Shown here piece after piece: positions 33,660-43,165 of a stretch of 64,000 nucleotides of DNA. Each line of letters starts with the position of its first letter. Positions within the stretch are counted from its first letter, which is position 1. The notes under the pieces were generated by a model that was not told the origin of the DNA, ran no database searches, and worked only from the letters and a program-made list of their open reading frames with translations. The position numbers and the translations under genes were made by a program. The stretch spans positions 1 through 64,000 of the forward strand of contig CAJOLH010000015.1 in the NCBI GenBank assembly GCA_905235375.1, written 5' to 3'. The DNA is from an uncultured Bacteroidales bacterium. Lineage in GTDB: Bacteria > Bacteroidota > Bacteroidia > Bacteroidales > UBA3663.

Positions 33660-35339
33660 ATGGATAGTTTAGAAGTTGCTGTTGAGAAAAAGGCATCGAA
33701 CTTCGTAGAAGAATTTATCGAAGAAGACATTGCAGCTGGCAAAGTTGCCGCATCCCCCACCCATATCGTGCATACTCGTTTTCCTCCAGAACCCAATGGC
33801 TATCTCCACATCGGACATGCCAAGGCCATCTGTATGGACTTCGGTGCAGCCGAAAAGTATGGCGGACAATGCAACCTGCGTTTCGACGACACCAATCCCA
33901 GCCGCGAAGATACCGAATATGTTGATGCCATCAAAGAAGACATCCATTGGCTCGGATTTGACTGGGGCGATCGCCTCTACTATGCCTCTGACTATTTCCA
34001 GGAGCTTTGGGATCTGGCCGAAGAGATGATCCGACGCGGTCTGGCATACGTTGATGAGCAGAGTTCCGAGGTGATAGCCCAGCAGAAAGGTACGCCGACC
34101 CAACCGGGTGTCGAGAGTCCTTTCCGCAATCGTCCTTGGGAAGAGAGTCTCGACCTGTTCCGTCGCATGAACAAAGGCGAGTTCGACGAAGGCACCATGA
34201 CTCTGCGTGCCAAGATTGACATGGCGAACCCCAACATGCACTTCCGCGACCCCATCATGTATCGCATCATCAAGTACCCCCACCACCGCACAGGCACCAA
34301 GTGGCAGGCATATCCGATGTATGACTTTGCTCACGGACAGTCCGACTTCCTGGAGGGTATCACCCACTCCATCTGTACCCTCGAGTTCGAAGTACACCGT
34401 CCTCTCTACAATTACTTCGCCCAGATCATGGCCGACATCAGGGGAACGGAGTACAAGCCACGTCAGATTGAGTTCAACCGACTCAACCTCACCAATACCG
34501 TGATGTCGAAGCGCTATCTTCGCAACATGGTGGAGACCGGAGTCGTACGCGGTTGGGACGATCCTCGTATGCCAACCCTTTGCGGCCTGCGCCGTCGCGG
34601 CTACACTGCTCAGGGCATTCGCGACTTCATCACCACAATCGGTTACACCAAATATGATGCCCTCAATGACATCAAGCTTCTCGAAAATGCAGGACGTAAC
34701 GATCTCAACAAGATTGCTACCCGCGTGATGGGCGTAGTCGATCCCGTCAAACTCACCATCACCAATTATCCCGAGGAGCAGACAGAATTGTGCGAGATGG
34801 AGAACAATCCCGAGCAGGAAGGCAGCGGTGTGCATCTGATGCCTTTCTCCCGCGAACTCTACATCGAGCGTGAGGATTTCCAGGAGGTGGCTCAAAAGAA
34901 GTTCTTCCGTCTGACCATCGACAAGGAAGTGCGCCTCAAGGGTGCGTACATCATCAAGTGCACAGGCATCGAGAAGGACGCAGATGGAACCATCACCAAT
35001 ATCCTCTGCACCTACGATCCTGACTCCAAGAGTGGAATGCCTGGTTCCGAACGCAAAGTGAAGGGAACACTCCACTGGGTAAGCGCAAAGCATGCCATTC
35101 CAGTTGAGGCTCGTCTCTATAACAACCTCTTCCTTGACGAGGAGGCAACAACCGAGTCGGAACGCAACCCCGAAAGCGAGGTTGTAGTTACTGCCTTCGT
35201 TGAACCGTTCGCAGCCCTGGATCCCGAAGTCGGCAAGAAGTTCCAGTTCCAGCGCATCGGTTATTTCTGCATCGACAAGGATACCACACCCGAGAAGATT
35301 GTATTCAACCGCACCGTTTCGCTTAAGGCATCCAAGTAG
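33660..35339 (+). CDS. glnS: Glutamine-tRNA ligase
   Basis: 559 residues, class I synthetase of the GlnRS type. FPPEPNGYLHIGHAKAI holds the HIGH motif (50-53). NLRFDDTNPSREDTEYVDAI, SDFLEGITHSICTLEFE and the KMSKS equivalent TVMSKRYL (about 280) follow; the C-terminal anticodon-binding barrels include DKEVRLKGAYIIKCTG and a HWVSAKHAIPVEARLYNNLF segment. It charges tRNA-Gln directly. It is followed by a TPR gene after 29 bases. Confidence 0.97.
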   Translation: MDSLEVAVEKKASNFVEEFIEEDIAAGKVAASPTHIVHTRFPPEPNGYLHIGHAKAICMDFGAAEKYGGQCNLRFDDTNPSREDTEYVDAIKEDIHWLGFDWGDRLYYASDYFQELWDLAEEMIRRGLAYVDEQSSEVIAQQKGTPTQPGVESPFRNRPWEESLDLFRRMNKGEFDEGTMTLRAKIDMANPNMHFRDPIMYRIIKYPHHRTGTKWQAYPMYDFAHGQSDFLEGITHSICTLEFEVHRPLYNYFAQIMADIRGTEYKPRQIEFNRLNLTNTVMSKRYLRNMVETGVVRGWDDPRMPTLCGLRRRGYTAQGIRDFITTIGYTKYDALNDIKLLENAGRNDLNKIATRVMGVVDPVKLTITNYPEEQTELCEMENNPEQEGSGVHLMPFSRELYIEREDFQEVAQKKFFRLTIDKEVRLKGAYIIKCTGIEKDADGTITNILCTYDPDSKSGMPGSERKVKGTLHWVSAKHAIPVEARLYNNLFLDEEATTESERNPESEVVVTAFVEPFAALDPEVGKKFQFQRIGYFCIDKDTTPEKIVFNRTVSLKASK

Positions 35340-35368
35340 TTTGATTATTCGTTCGACAAGTTTATAAA

Positions 35369-36709
35369 GTGCAACAAAAGAAAAGCCGCGCCTACTATCA
35401 ATATATGCTTGACCTTGCTGACGACAAGGTCAGCTACTACAGCACCGACGACATCTCACAGATCATCTACGACCTGTTGGATGACGGCGATGCTGAAGAA
35501 GCCATGGCTGCATGTCAAAAAGGTCTTGACCAACATCCTGAAGATGAGTTTCTCGAGCTCATCGAGGCCAAGATCCTTTTGCACATGAGCCGATATGACG
35601 AAGCGGAGAAGCTGGTCAAGGGCAATCCTGACGAACAGTCACCGTTTGGCATCGGCATACATTTCGGTATCGATGTAAAGACAAGAGACCAGAATAAGGC
35701 TTTCGACACCCTTTTCGGCCATCTGCAGAAAGGCGATCTTACCGGACTCGAGTTTGTGGAGATTATCGACGAACTCTTCGACCATCTCCCGAACCATCTA
35801 ACGGCCGAATACATTGTCAAGGCTGCGGACGTTGTGGTTGGCAAACCATCGAAGGCGGAAGAGGATGCCGAGGCTTTGGGCCGTATGGGAGCCTTGCTGA
35901 TGGATTGCAATTGCCATCGCGACGCCATCCCTGTGCTTGAAAAAGCCCTCGACATGGATGCCTACGATGTCTATTCGTGGCAAGACCTCTCGCGTTGCCA
36001 GTTTGAGCTCCAGATGCTCGATGAATGTCGAAATTCTTGCGAGATGGGCATTGCCATCGATCCCAAGAATCCGCTCTTCAACTTTGCGTTGGGCTTCATC
36101 CTCTACCAAAAGGGAGAGAACACCGAAGCGGTTGAACATCTCGAAGTGGCGCGTCAGTATGCGGAAGGCAAACTCCAACACGAAGCGCCTCATATCGATC
36201 GCCAGGAAGTCGAACAGCAGACCAGCATCACTTACGAACTGCTTGGTTCCGCCTACATGGCCATGAACGAGTTCGACAAAGCGCGTGAGTGTTATGAGAT
36301 TCTCGTGCAGCGCATTCCCAAGTTCACAGAAGGATATTATCGACTCTCTTCGTTGGCGATGGAGAGGGGAAACACTTCCGACGCTATCGGCTATATTCGT
36401 GAAGCCATCAAGATAGAACCCGACAATACCACCTATCTCGGTTTTTATGTCACATTGTTGACCGAGCTCCGCAAATTCAACGAAGCCCTGCAAGTACTCG
36501 ACGAACTAATCGAACTCGAACCCAAGTCAAAGGCCTATCTCCTGGCAAAGGCAGAACTGTCACTCAGCCTCAAACGCTACGATGAGGCAGACAGGGCTTA
36601 CCGCTCATTGCTCAAACTCAAACCCAAAGACTCCACGTCACGCGAATTGATGCGTGCCTACTTTGAGGCCATCGGCGACAAAGAGGCACTCAAGAAACTT
36701 AACAAGTAA
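35369..36709 (+). CDS. Cytoplasmic TPR protein
   Basis: 446 residues from a GTG at 35369 (MQQKKSRAYYQYMLDLADDK); the ATG at about 35405 is an alternative. There is no signal peptide. Tandem TPR units are visible throughout: AEEAMAACQKGLDQHPED, RDAIPVLEKALDMDAYDVYS, DKARECYEILVQRIPKFTEG, DAIGYIREAIKIEPDNTT, FNEALQVLDELIELEPKSKA. It is a likely protein-interaction scaffold with unknown partner. It ends two bases before the DedA gene, so cotranscription is likely. Confidence 0.8.
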   Translation: MQQKKSRAYYQYMLDLADDKVSYYSTDDISQIIYDLLDDGDAEEAMAACQKGLDQHPEDEFLELIEAKILLHMSRYDEAEKLVKGNPDEQSPFGIGIHFGIDVKTRDQNKAFDTLFGHLQKGDLTGLEFVEIIDELFDHLPNHLTAEYIVKAADVVVGKPSKAEEDAEALGRMGALLMDCNCHRDAIPVLEKALDMDAYDVYSWQDLSRCQFELQMLDECRNSCEMGIAIDPKNPLFNFALGFILYQKGENTEAVEHLEVARQYAEGKLQHEAPHIDRQEVEQQTSITYELLGSAYMAMNEFDKARECYEILVQRIPKFTEGYYRLSSLAMERGNTSDAIGYIREAIKIEPDNTTYLGFYVTLLTELRKFNEALQVLDELIELEPKSKAYLLAKAELSLSLKRYDEADRAYRSLLKLKPKDSTSRELMRAYFEAIGDKEALKKLNK

Positions 36710-36711
36710 TA

Positions 36712-37362
36712 ATGGAAGAAATCTATAACTGGATAGCTCAGAATATGAACTATGGTGTCATCACCCTGTTCATGGCTATCGAAAGTTCCTTTATACCTTT
36801 CCCCAGCGAGATTATCATCATTCCTGCTGCCTATATTGCCTATCATCAGGGCATACTCTCGCTGCCGCTTATCATCCTCTTCGGCACAATAGGCGCACTC
36901 ATCGGTGCACTCATCAACTATGGCCTGTCGATTTGGCTGGGGCGTCCCCTCATCCATCGTTTTGCCGACACCAAAGTGGCACACATGCTTCTTATCGACC
37001 TTCCAAGCGTTGAGAAGGCTGAGAAGTACTTCGCCGATCATGGCGCCATAGGCACCCTTGTGGGACGCCTTATTCCTGCCATCCGTCAACTCATCTCAAT
37101 CCCCGCAGGCTTAGCTCGCATGAATATGTCAGTCTTCCTGCTTTGCACATGCATCGGAGCGGGTGTCTGGAACACCTTCCTCGCCTATCTGGGCTATTTC
37201 ATCGGACAGACCGTAAGCGAGGAGGTGCTCATTGCCAAAGTCCAGCAATACAGCGGCTACGTGAAGATTGCAATCTTTATCATTCTCATCATTGGTTTCG
37301 CCTATTACGTCTATCGTGTGATTGCCGCCAATCGGGCCACGGCACGCAGACAACAACAGTGA
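36712..37362 (+). CDS. DedA-family (VTT domain) membrane protein
   Basis: 216 residues with about five membrane segments. Family signs: ESSFIPFPSEIIIIPAAYI, a Gly-rich FGTIGALIGALINYGLSIWL, the RLIPAIRQLISIPAGLARM motif with its conserved Arg and Pro, and ACIGAGVWNTFLAYLGYFIG-type helix packing. DedA/VTT proteins act as lipid scramblases or flippases, recycling undecaprenyl phosphate or phospholipids. It lies 11 bases before tgt in the same direction. Confidence 0.88.
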   Translation: MEEIYNWIAQNMNYGVITLFMAIESSFIPFPSEIIIIPAAYIAYHQGILSLPLIILFGTIGALIGALINYGLSIWLGRPLIHRFADTKVAHMLLIDLPSVEKAEKYFADHGAIGTLVGRLIPAIRQLISIPAGLARMNMSVFLLCTCIGAGVWNTFLAYLGYFIGQTVSEEVLIAKVQQYSGYVKIAIFIILIIGFAYYVYRVIAANRATARRQQQ

Positions 37363-37372
37363 TTTCCGAACT

Positions 37373-38518
37373 ATGACTTTCGAACTACAAGCCACCGACC
37401 GCAATAGCTGGGCCCGTGCAGGTGAGATTACCACCGATCACGGCAAGATACAGACGCCGATCTTTATGCCCGTAGGAACTGTAGGCTCAGTGAAGTGCCT
37501 CCACTTCCGCGAACTCAAGGAAGACGTAAAGGCTCAGATTATCCTTGGCAACACCTATCATCTCTACCTGCGCCCAGGCCTCGACGTCCTGCAGGAAGCA
37601 GGCGGACTCCACAAGTTCAACAGTTGGGATCGTCCTATCCTCACCGATTCAGGCGGCTTCCAGGTCTATTCTCTTGCTGAGAATCGCAAGATCACCGAGG
37701 AGGGCGTCATGTTCCGCAGCCATATCGACGGTTCCAAGCATCTGTTCACGCCCGAACGCGTGATGGACATTGAGCGCATCATCGGAGCCGATATCATGAT
37801 GGCTTTCGACGAGTGTCCTCCAGGTCAATCCGATTTCAAGTATGCCGAGAAGTCTTTAAATCTAACCGAGCGTTGGCTCGACCGTTGCTACAAGCGCTAC
37901 AAGGAGACCGAGAACGAACAGGGCAACGGACTTTATGGCTATCATCAGGCCCTCTTCCCCATCGTTCAGGGTTGCACATATCCCGACTTGCGCCGCCGTG
38001 CTGCCGAGAAGATTGCTGCCATGGATGTCGAAGGCAATGCCATCGGCGGCCTTGCCGTAGGTGAACCAGTCGAAAAGATGTACGAGATGATTGAGGTGGT
38101 CAACGAGATTCTTCCACAGAATCGGCCCCGTTACCTGATGGGCGTTGGCACTCCTGCCAACATCCTTGAGGGCATCGAGCGAGGCATCGACATGTTCGAC
38201 TGCGTAATGCCGACACGCAACGGACGCAATGGTATGCTCTTTACCAGCCATGGCATCATTAACATCAAGAACGCCAAGTGGGCACACGACTTTTCCCCAC
38301 TTCAGGAAGACGGCCCTTCGTTCGTCGATCAGGTGTATTCAAAGGCATACGTTCGCCATCTCTTCCACGCAGAAGAATACCTGGCACTTCAGATTGCCTC
38401 CATCCACAACCTCGCATTCTATCTCTGGCTCGTCGGCGAAGCACGCAAGCACATCCTCGAAGGCGACTTCAAACCCTGGAAGGAAGAGATGTTGCGTGCT
38501 GTGACCACAAGATTATAG
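37373..38518 (+). CDS. tgt: Queuine tRNA-ribosyltransferase
   Basis: 381 residues from the ATG at 37373 (MTFELQATDRNSWARAGEIT). The frame is open further upstream, but that would overlap the DedA gene and lacks homology. Active-site parts: FMPVGTVGSVKCL, ILTDSGGFQVYSLAENRKI (general-acid Asp), MAFDECPP, GGLAVGEPVEKMYEM, and the nucleophile Asp in GIDMFDCVMPTRNGRNGMLF. The usual zinc ligands (CxCxxC then His) are not seen; that region reads FSPLQEDGPSFVDQVYSKAY. This form seems common to Bacteroidota. It inserts the queuosine base into tRNAs with GUN anticodons. Confidence 0.94.
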   Translation: MTFELQATDRNSWARAGEITTDHGKIQTPIFMPVGTVGSVKCLHFRELKEDVKAQIILGNTYHLYLRPGLDVLQEAGGLHKFNSWDRPILTDSGGFQVYSLAENRKITEEGVMFRSHIDGSKHLFTPERVMDIERIIGADIMMAFDECPPGQSDFKYAEKSLNLTERWLDRCYKRYKETENEQGNGLYGYHQALFPIVQGCTYPDLRRRAAEKIAAMDVEGNAIGGLAVGEPVEKMYEMIEVVNEILPQNRPRYLMGVGTPANILEGIERGIDMFDCVMPTRNGRNGMLFTSHGIINIKNAKWAHDFSPLQEDGPSFVDQVYSKAYVRHLFHAEEYLALQIASIHNLAFYLWLVGEARKHILEGDFKPWKEEMLRAVTTRL

Positions 38519-38525
38519 TAACTCT

Positions 38526-39434
38526 ATGCACATTCGAATTGTTTCTCCCGCAGGCTCCATCAAGCCTCGCCTTATCGACAGCGGTGCCCAGACGTTGAAG
38601 TCTTGGGGCCACAAAGTCACAGTAGCTGCCCATGCGAAAGGCAGCTACGGTCGTTTCTCCGGCACGCCACAGGAACGTGCGCAAGACCTCATCGATGCTC
38701 TCGAGGATAAAGACGTGGATATCATTTGGTGCTCGCGTGGCGGCTATGGTTGTATGCAGATACTCGACATGATTCCACTCGAACTCATCAGTCGAGCCGG
38801 CAAACCCATCATCGGCTACAGCGATATTACGGCACTTCATGCCCTATGGCAACATGCCGGCGTACGCAGCCTTCATGCCCCAATGATGAAGCATCTTGCC
38901 AACGAATTTGAGCATCGCACTTCGCAGACGATTCGCGAACTGTTGGAGTATTATACGGCTCATCGCAGCTGGCCTCCCAAGCACAATCTTCTTTTCATGA
39001 AGAAGGCACGTCTCTTCGTTGCTCCCCATCAGGGTTGGAGCAGCGAGGATCTCAATCCCGAAGCGACCGAAGAACTGCTCGACGAACTGATGGCACACCC
39101 TGTCCCGTTTGTCGGAGGGAATCTTGCCGTTCTCACAGGTTTGCACGGGACGCCTTACGACTTCGACTATCACGACAAGATTCTTTTTATCGAGGATATT
39201 GCCGAGACCCCCTATAAGATTGACCGCATGATGCAGCAACTCCGTCTTTGTGGCATACTCGATCAAGTCAAAGGCCTCATCTGCGGGTCGTTTACGGGCT
39301 GTGAAGAAGATCCACTGATGCCTGTCAAGATTTGGGACAACTTCAAGATGATTGTTGAACCCTACGGCATCCCGCTTTGGCTCGGTTCTCCCATCGGGCA
39401 TGAGGTCAACAACTATCCAGTTGTAGAAGGATGA
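38526..39434 (+). CDS. LD-carboxypeptidase (S66 family)
   Basis: 302 residues, cytoplasmic. Features of muramoyl-tetrapeptide carboxypeptidase LdcA: RIVSPAGSIKP start, WCSRGGYGCMQILDMI, nucleophile Ser in IIGYSDITALH (about 100), LFIEDIAETPYKIDRMMQQL (catalytic Glu) and SPIGHEVNNYPVVEG (His). It trims the terminal D-Ala from recycled peptidoglycan tetrapeptides. It ends right after VVEG, where relatives usually have a further 10-15 residue strand, and its stop overlaps the next ATG by four bases (ATGA). The short C-terminus may be natural. Confidence 0.9.
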   Translation: MHIRIVSPAGSIKPRLIDSGAQTLKSWGHKVTVAAHAKGSYGRFSGTPQERAQDLIDALEDKDVDIIWCSRGGYGCMQILDMIPLELISRAGKPIIGYSDITALHALWQHAGVRSLHAPMMKHLANEFEHRTSQTIRELLEYYTAHRSWPPKHNLLFMKKARLFVAPHQGWSSEDLNPEATEELLDELMAHPVPFVGGNLAVLTGLHGTPYDFDYHDKILFIEDIAETPYKIDRMMQQLRLCGILDQVKGLICGSFTGCEEDPLMPVKIWDNFKMIVEPYGIPLWLGSPIGHEVNNYPVVEG

Positions 39435-40393
39435 AGTTAGTAGATTTCATAAGTCGCTGGATGGCACTGATTGTGCTCGTCGTAGCCGCAGGATCTCTCC
39501 TGTGGCCCGCTGTTTTCGGAGTCATCAAGACCGCGTGGATCAGTTATCTGCTCGGCGTTGTGATGTTTGGTATGGGATTGACGCTCAACCTTCATGATTT
39601 CAAGATCGTATTTACCCGACCAAGGGATGTCATCGTCGGATGCATCGCTCAGTTCACCATCATGCCGCTTTTGGCCTGGATGTTGACCAAAACATTTCAA
39701 TTGCCGCCCGAATTGGCTGTCGGTGTAGTGCTTGTGGGTTGCTGTCCCGGCGGCACTGCAAGCAACGTCATCACCTACCTTGCTGGAGGCGATCTTGCCT
39801 TGAGTGTTGGCATGACCGGCGTTTCCACCATCCTCGCTCCCATCATGACACCCTTCCTGACCTGGCTATTTGTCGGCACAACGGTCGATGTCAATACCAT
39901 CGCAATGTTCATGAGCATCGTCCAGGTGGTGATTCTCCCCATCGCATTGGGACTCCTCTTCAAACGCTTCTTCCCTGTAGCCACAAACCATGCGAGCAAA
40001 TATCTGCCTGCATTTTCGACACTTGCAATCGCTGCAATTGTAGCGGCTGTTGTTTCTGCCAATTCCACCAATCTGAAGACCTGTGGATTCATTATCATCC
40101 TCGTTGTCATCCTGCATAATCTCCTCGGATTTGCGTTGGGCTATCTGTTGGGAAGCATTCTAAGATTATCACACCCCAAACGCACAGCCATCAGCATCGA
40201 AGTTGGTATGCAGAATTCGGGGCTTGCCTGCAGTCTTGCCACCCAACATTTTGCATCGATGGCATTGGCGCCTGTCCCTGGTGCCATCTTCAGCGTTTGG
40301 CATAACATTGCAGGTGCAATTCTTGCAAAATTCTATAAAGGCTCACACTTTTTTACGCGCGCACACAATAAACAAGGACAAAATACGTTATAA
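39431..40393 (+). CDS. Bile acid:sodium symporter family transporter
   Basis: 320 residues with about nine or ten membrane segments. BASS hallmarks: VVMFGMGLTLNLHDFKIVF, LVGCCPGGTASNVITYLAGG followed by DLALSVGMTGVSTILAP, and IEVGMQNSGLACSLATQHF. Family members carry sodium-coupled organic anions such as bile acids, pantoate or 2-keto acids; the substrate cannot be told from sequence. It overlaps the S66 peptidase gene by four bases, so translation is coupled. It is the last gene before the capsule-type locus. Confidence 0.9.
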   Translation: MKLVDFISRWMALIVLVVAAGSLLWPAVFGVIKTAWISYLLGVVMFGMGLTLNLHDFKIVFTRPRDVIVGCIAQFTIMPLLAWMLTKTFQLPPELAVGVVLVGCCPGGTASNVITYLAGGDLALSVGMTGVSTILAPIMTPFLTWLFVGTTVDVNTIAMFMSIVQVVILPIALGLLFKRFFPVATNHASKYLPAFSTLAIAAIVAAVVSANSTNLKTCGFIIILVVILHNLLGFALGYLLGSILRLSHPKRTAISIEVGMQNSGLACSLATQHFASMALAPVPGAIFSVWHNIAGAILAKFYKGSHFFTRAHNKQGQNTL

Positions 40394-40417
40394 CTAAATA
40401 ATATCCTATAACATTCT

Positions 40418-40443
40418 GTCCAATGCCGATCGGCAAACTGGAC
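40418..40443. promoter_or_regulatory. Nested palindrome upstream of the Wza gene
   Basis: GCCGATCGGC (40425-40434) is a perfect palindrome, flanked by GTCCA (40418-40422) and TGGAC (40439-40443), giving a hairpin with a small bulge 15 bases before the ATG at 40458. No TAnnTTTG promoter is visible in the 64-base gap. It could be an operator or a leader stem that hides the start site. Confidence 0.35.
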
Positions 40444-40457
40444 GATCATACGATGAT

Positions 40458-43157
40458 ATGAAACACAAACGTCTATACACACTTCTCCTCGGAGGCCTTC
40501 TGATGCTTGGAGGTCTTGATGTCATGGCACAAGGCTCGACGATGACCGACCAACAGGTTCTCGACTACGTTGTAACCGCCCTGAAGGCAGGCAAGGACCA
40601 GCGCACCATCGCACTGGAACTGGCACGTCGTGGAGTGACCGAAGAACAAGCCTACCGTGTGAAAAGGCTGTACGAAGAAAGCAACGAAAACGGAACAATG
40701 GGTGCTTCAGAAGCTGCATCCAGCAGGCAGACATCGCGTCGTAGGGTCAGCTATTCCGACGAAAGCACTTATCTGGGACGAGACTTCGACTTCGAAGGCA
40801 ATGCCGACAGACGTAGCCGCTCCGCTGCCGGAAGGAGTGGAACAGGCGCAACCACATCCCGCACATCGACGTCACGTACTACGCGAACTCAAAACCGCAT
40901 TGGCAGTCGTTCCACGTCCAACAGGGCATCCTCTGCCATTGGCGAGACGGGGGCCTCAACCTATGACGGAGGTTATATAAATGCTGGTCGCAACACAGGC
41001 AATCGGCTTACTACGGACAAAGAGCTCGAGAGCCAGGCAGGCGAACAGCTGGCCGAAACCTTCTGGGGCGAAGATGTGATGCTGCCGATTGAGGAAGAAG
41101 AGCTTCCCGTCTTCGGTCGCAACATCTTCGATTCGGAGGAACTTACCTTCGAGCCATCAATGAACCTTGCCACACCAAAGAACTACGTGCTTGGTGCAGG
41201 CGACGAGGTCATCATCGACATCTGGGGCGACAATGCCGCCACCATCCGTGAGGAAATATCTCCAGATGGAACCATCAGTATCGAAAACCTTGGATTGGTA
41301 AACCTTTCAGGCAAGACCATTTCGGAAGCCAAGCGATATCTGCGCCATCAGCTTTCGCGCATCTATGCAGGCCTTGACCAGGCCGATGGCGTGAACGACA
41401 TGGAACTCTCGCTCGGTCAGTCACGCACCATCCAGGTGCATGTAATGGGCGAAGTGAAGTACCCCGGCTCCTATTCCTTGAGTGCCTTTGCCACAGTTTT
41501 CCATGCCCTTTACAGTGCAGGAGGCGTCAGCGACATCGGTTCGCTTCGTAAGATCATGCTCAATCGCGGAGGCCGCAATGTTGCCGTCCTCGATGTCTAT
41601 GATTTCATCATGAACGGACGTTCCAAGGGGGATGTCACCCTTGAAGAAGGCGATGTCATCGTTGTTCCCGCCTACGAGCAGCTTGTCGAACTCACGGGCA
41701 CCGTCAAGCGCCCGATGCGCTATGAAATGAAGAACGGCGAAACAGTGAAAGACCTCTTCTCATACGCCGGAGGTCTCAGCAACAAGGCATATACACGCAG
41801 CATCCGCATTCAGCGACAGAACGGCAACGAGAACGAAATCTGTACCATTCGCAAGGATGAGTTCGGCACCTTCCCCACCATGGATGGCGATGCCATCGAG
41901 ATTGAACCCATCCTGGAGCGTTATTCAAACCGAATCGAAATCAAGGGTGCAGTCTATCGTCCCGGTTCCTATCAGCTGGGTGCCATCAACACCGTGAAGC
42001 AGCTCATCATCGCTGCCGACGGACTCACTGGCGATGCCTTCACCAATCGTGCCGTGCTGCAGCGCGAAAACGAGGATCTGACCCGCTCTGTACTTTCAGT
42101 TGACGTCAAGGATATCATGGATGGAACCATCAGCGACATCGTGCTCCAAAAGAACGACATCCTCTACATCCCCAGCCATTACGACCTGAATGATATGGGA
42201 ACTGTAACCATCCATGGCGAAGTAGCTCGTCCCGGCGACTACCTGTATGCGTACAACATGACTATCGAAGACCTCATCATCCAAGCAGGCGGCTTGCTTG
42301 AGTCGGCTACTACCCAGCGTGTCGATGTGTCACGCCGCATTAAGGATCCGAAGAGCGAGGCCGAAACGTCGCGTGTCAGCGAAACCTTCCGCTTCGCCAT
42401 CAAGGACGGGTTCATCATCGATGGAGACCCCACCTTCACTCTGTCCCCCTACGATGAAGTATATATCCGCCAATCCCCTGTCTATCGCAAACAGACCAAT
42501 GTGATGGTCACAGGCGAAGTGCTCTTCCCCGGTGAATATGCCCTGACCCACAAATCCCAACGTCTGTCAGAAATCATCGAGCAGGCAGGTGGAATCACCA
42601 GTTTCGGCTTCGTCAAGGGCGCACGACTGACCCGCTTGATGAATGATGAGGAGAAGGAACGACAGAAGAGTGTCATCAAGATGTCGCGAAATTCCAAGGA
42701 TTCCATCTCTGAGGCCATGCTTGACATCAGCAATACCTACTCGGTGGGCATCGATCTCGAGAAGGCGCTCAAGAATCCTGGCTCTCAAGCCGATGTGGTT
42801 CTCCGTGAAGGCGACATCATCGAAGTGCCCGAATACACCAACACCGTGAAGATAAGTGGCGCCGTGATGTATCCCAATACCGTCAGCTTCGTTGATGACA
42901 AGCCCGTGAAATATTACATCGAGCAGGCTGGCGGATTCGGCAACCGCGCCAAGAAACGTCGCGCCTATGTCGTTTGCATGAACGGACAGGTGAAGAGAGC
43001 CCGGAGAAACAGCAATCATGCCGTCGAACCCGGTTGTGAGCTCATCGTCCCGATGAAGGATCAGAGCAACTGGAACATCCAGCAGACCATGTCGGTGGCT
43101 ACTACTTCGGCATCTCTTGCTACCATGGTTGCTTCTATTGCCAATATTCTAAAATAA
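40458..43157 (+). CDS. wza: Polysaccharide export outer-membrane protein (Wza-like) with many SLBB domains
   Basis: 899 residues. Signal peptide about 1-25 (LGGLDVMAQ). Residues about 30-75 are a small helical domain (YVVTALKAGKDQRTIALELA). About 80-165 is a Ser/Thr/Arg low-complexity linker (SRTSTSRTTRT). The Poly_export domain begins near 235 (NYVLGAGDEVIIDIWGD), then at least five SLBB domains appear, each with a V-x-G-x-V-x-x-P-G-x-Y-type start (HVMGEVKYPGSYSL, EIKGAVYRPGSYQLG, TIHGEVARPGDYLYA, MVTGEVLFPGEYALT, KISGAVMYPNTVSFV). It exports polymer across the outer membrane. E. coli Wza is about 380 residues, so this is a long Bacteroidota form. It starts the locus. Confidence 0.92.
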   Translation: MKHKRLYTLLLGGLLMLGGLDVMAQGSTMTDQQVLDYVVTALKAGKDQRTIALELARRGVTEEQAYRVKRLYEESNENGTMGASEAASSRQTSRRRVSYSDESTYLGRDFDFEGNADRRSRSAAGRSGTGATTSRTSTSRTTRTQNRIGSRSTSNRASSAIGETGASTYDGGYINAGRNTGNRLTTDKELESQAGEQLAETFWGEDVMLPIEEEELPVFGRNIFDSEELTFEPSMNLATPKNYVLGAGDEVIIDIWGDNAATIREEISPDGTISIENLGLVNLSGKTISEAKRYLRHQLSRIYAGLDQADGVNDMELSLGQSRTIQVHVMGEVKYPGSYSLSAFATVFHALYSAGGVSDIGSLRKIMLNRGGRNVAVLDVYDFIMNGRSKGDVTLEEGDVIVVPAYEQLVELTGTVKRPMRYEMKNGETVKDLFSYAGGLSNKAYTRSIRIQRQNGNENEICTIRKDEFGTFPTMDGDAIEIEPILERYSNRIEIKGAVYRPGSYQLGAINTVKQLIIAADGLTGDAFTNRAVLQRENEDLTRSVLSVDVKDIMDGTISDIVLQKNDILYIPSHYDLNDMGTVTIHGEVARPGDYLYAYNMTIEDLIIQAGGLLESATTQRVDVSRRIKDPKSEAETSRVSETFRFAIKDGFIIDGDPTFTLSPYDEVYIRQSPVYRKQTNVMVTGEVLFPGEYALTHKSQRLSEIIEQAGGITSFGFVKGARLTRLMNDEEKERQKSVIKMSRNSKDSISEAMLDISNTYSVGIDLEKALKNPGSQADVVLREGDIIEVPEYTNTVKISGAVMYPNTVSFVDDKPVKYYIEQAGGFGNRAKKRRAYVVCMNGQVKRARRNSNHAVEPGCELIVPMKDQSNWNIQQTMSVATTSASLATMVASIANILK

Positions 43158-43165
43158 TTGAAACG

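Noticed and set aside
33669..35093. 474-codon open frame antisense to glnS
   Set aside because: glnS is certain from its motifs; the antisense frame shows only low-information Val/His/Asp-rich sequence.
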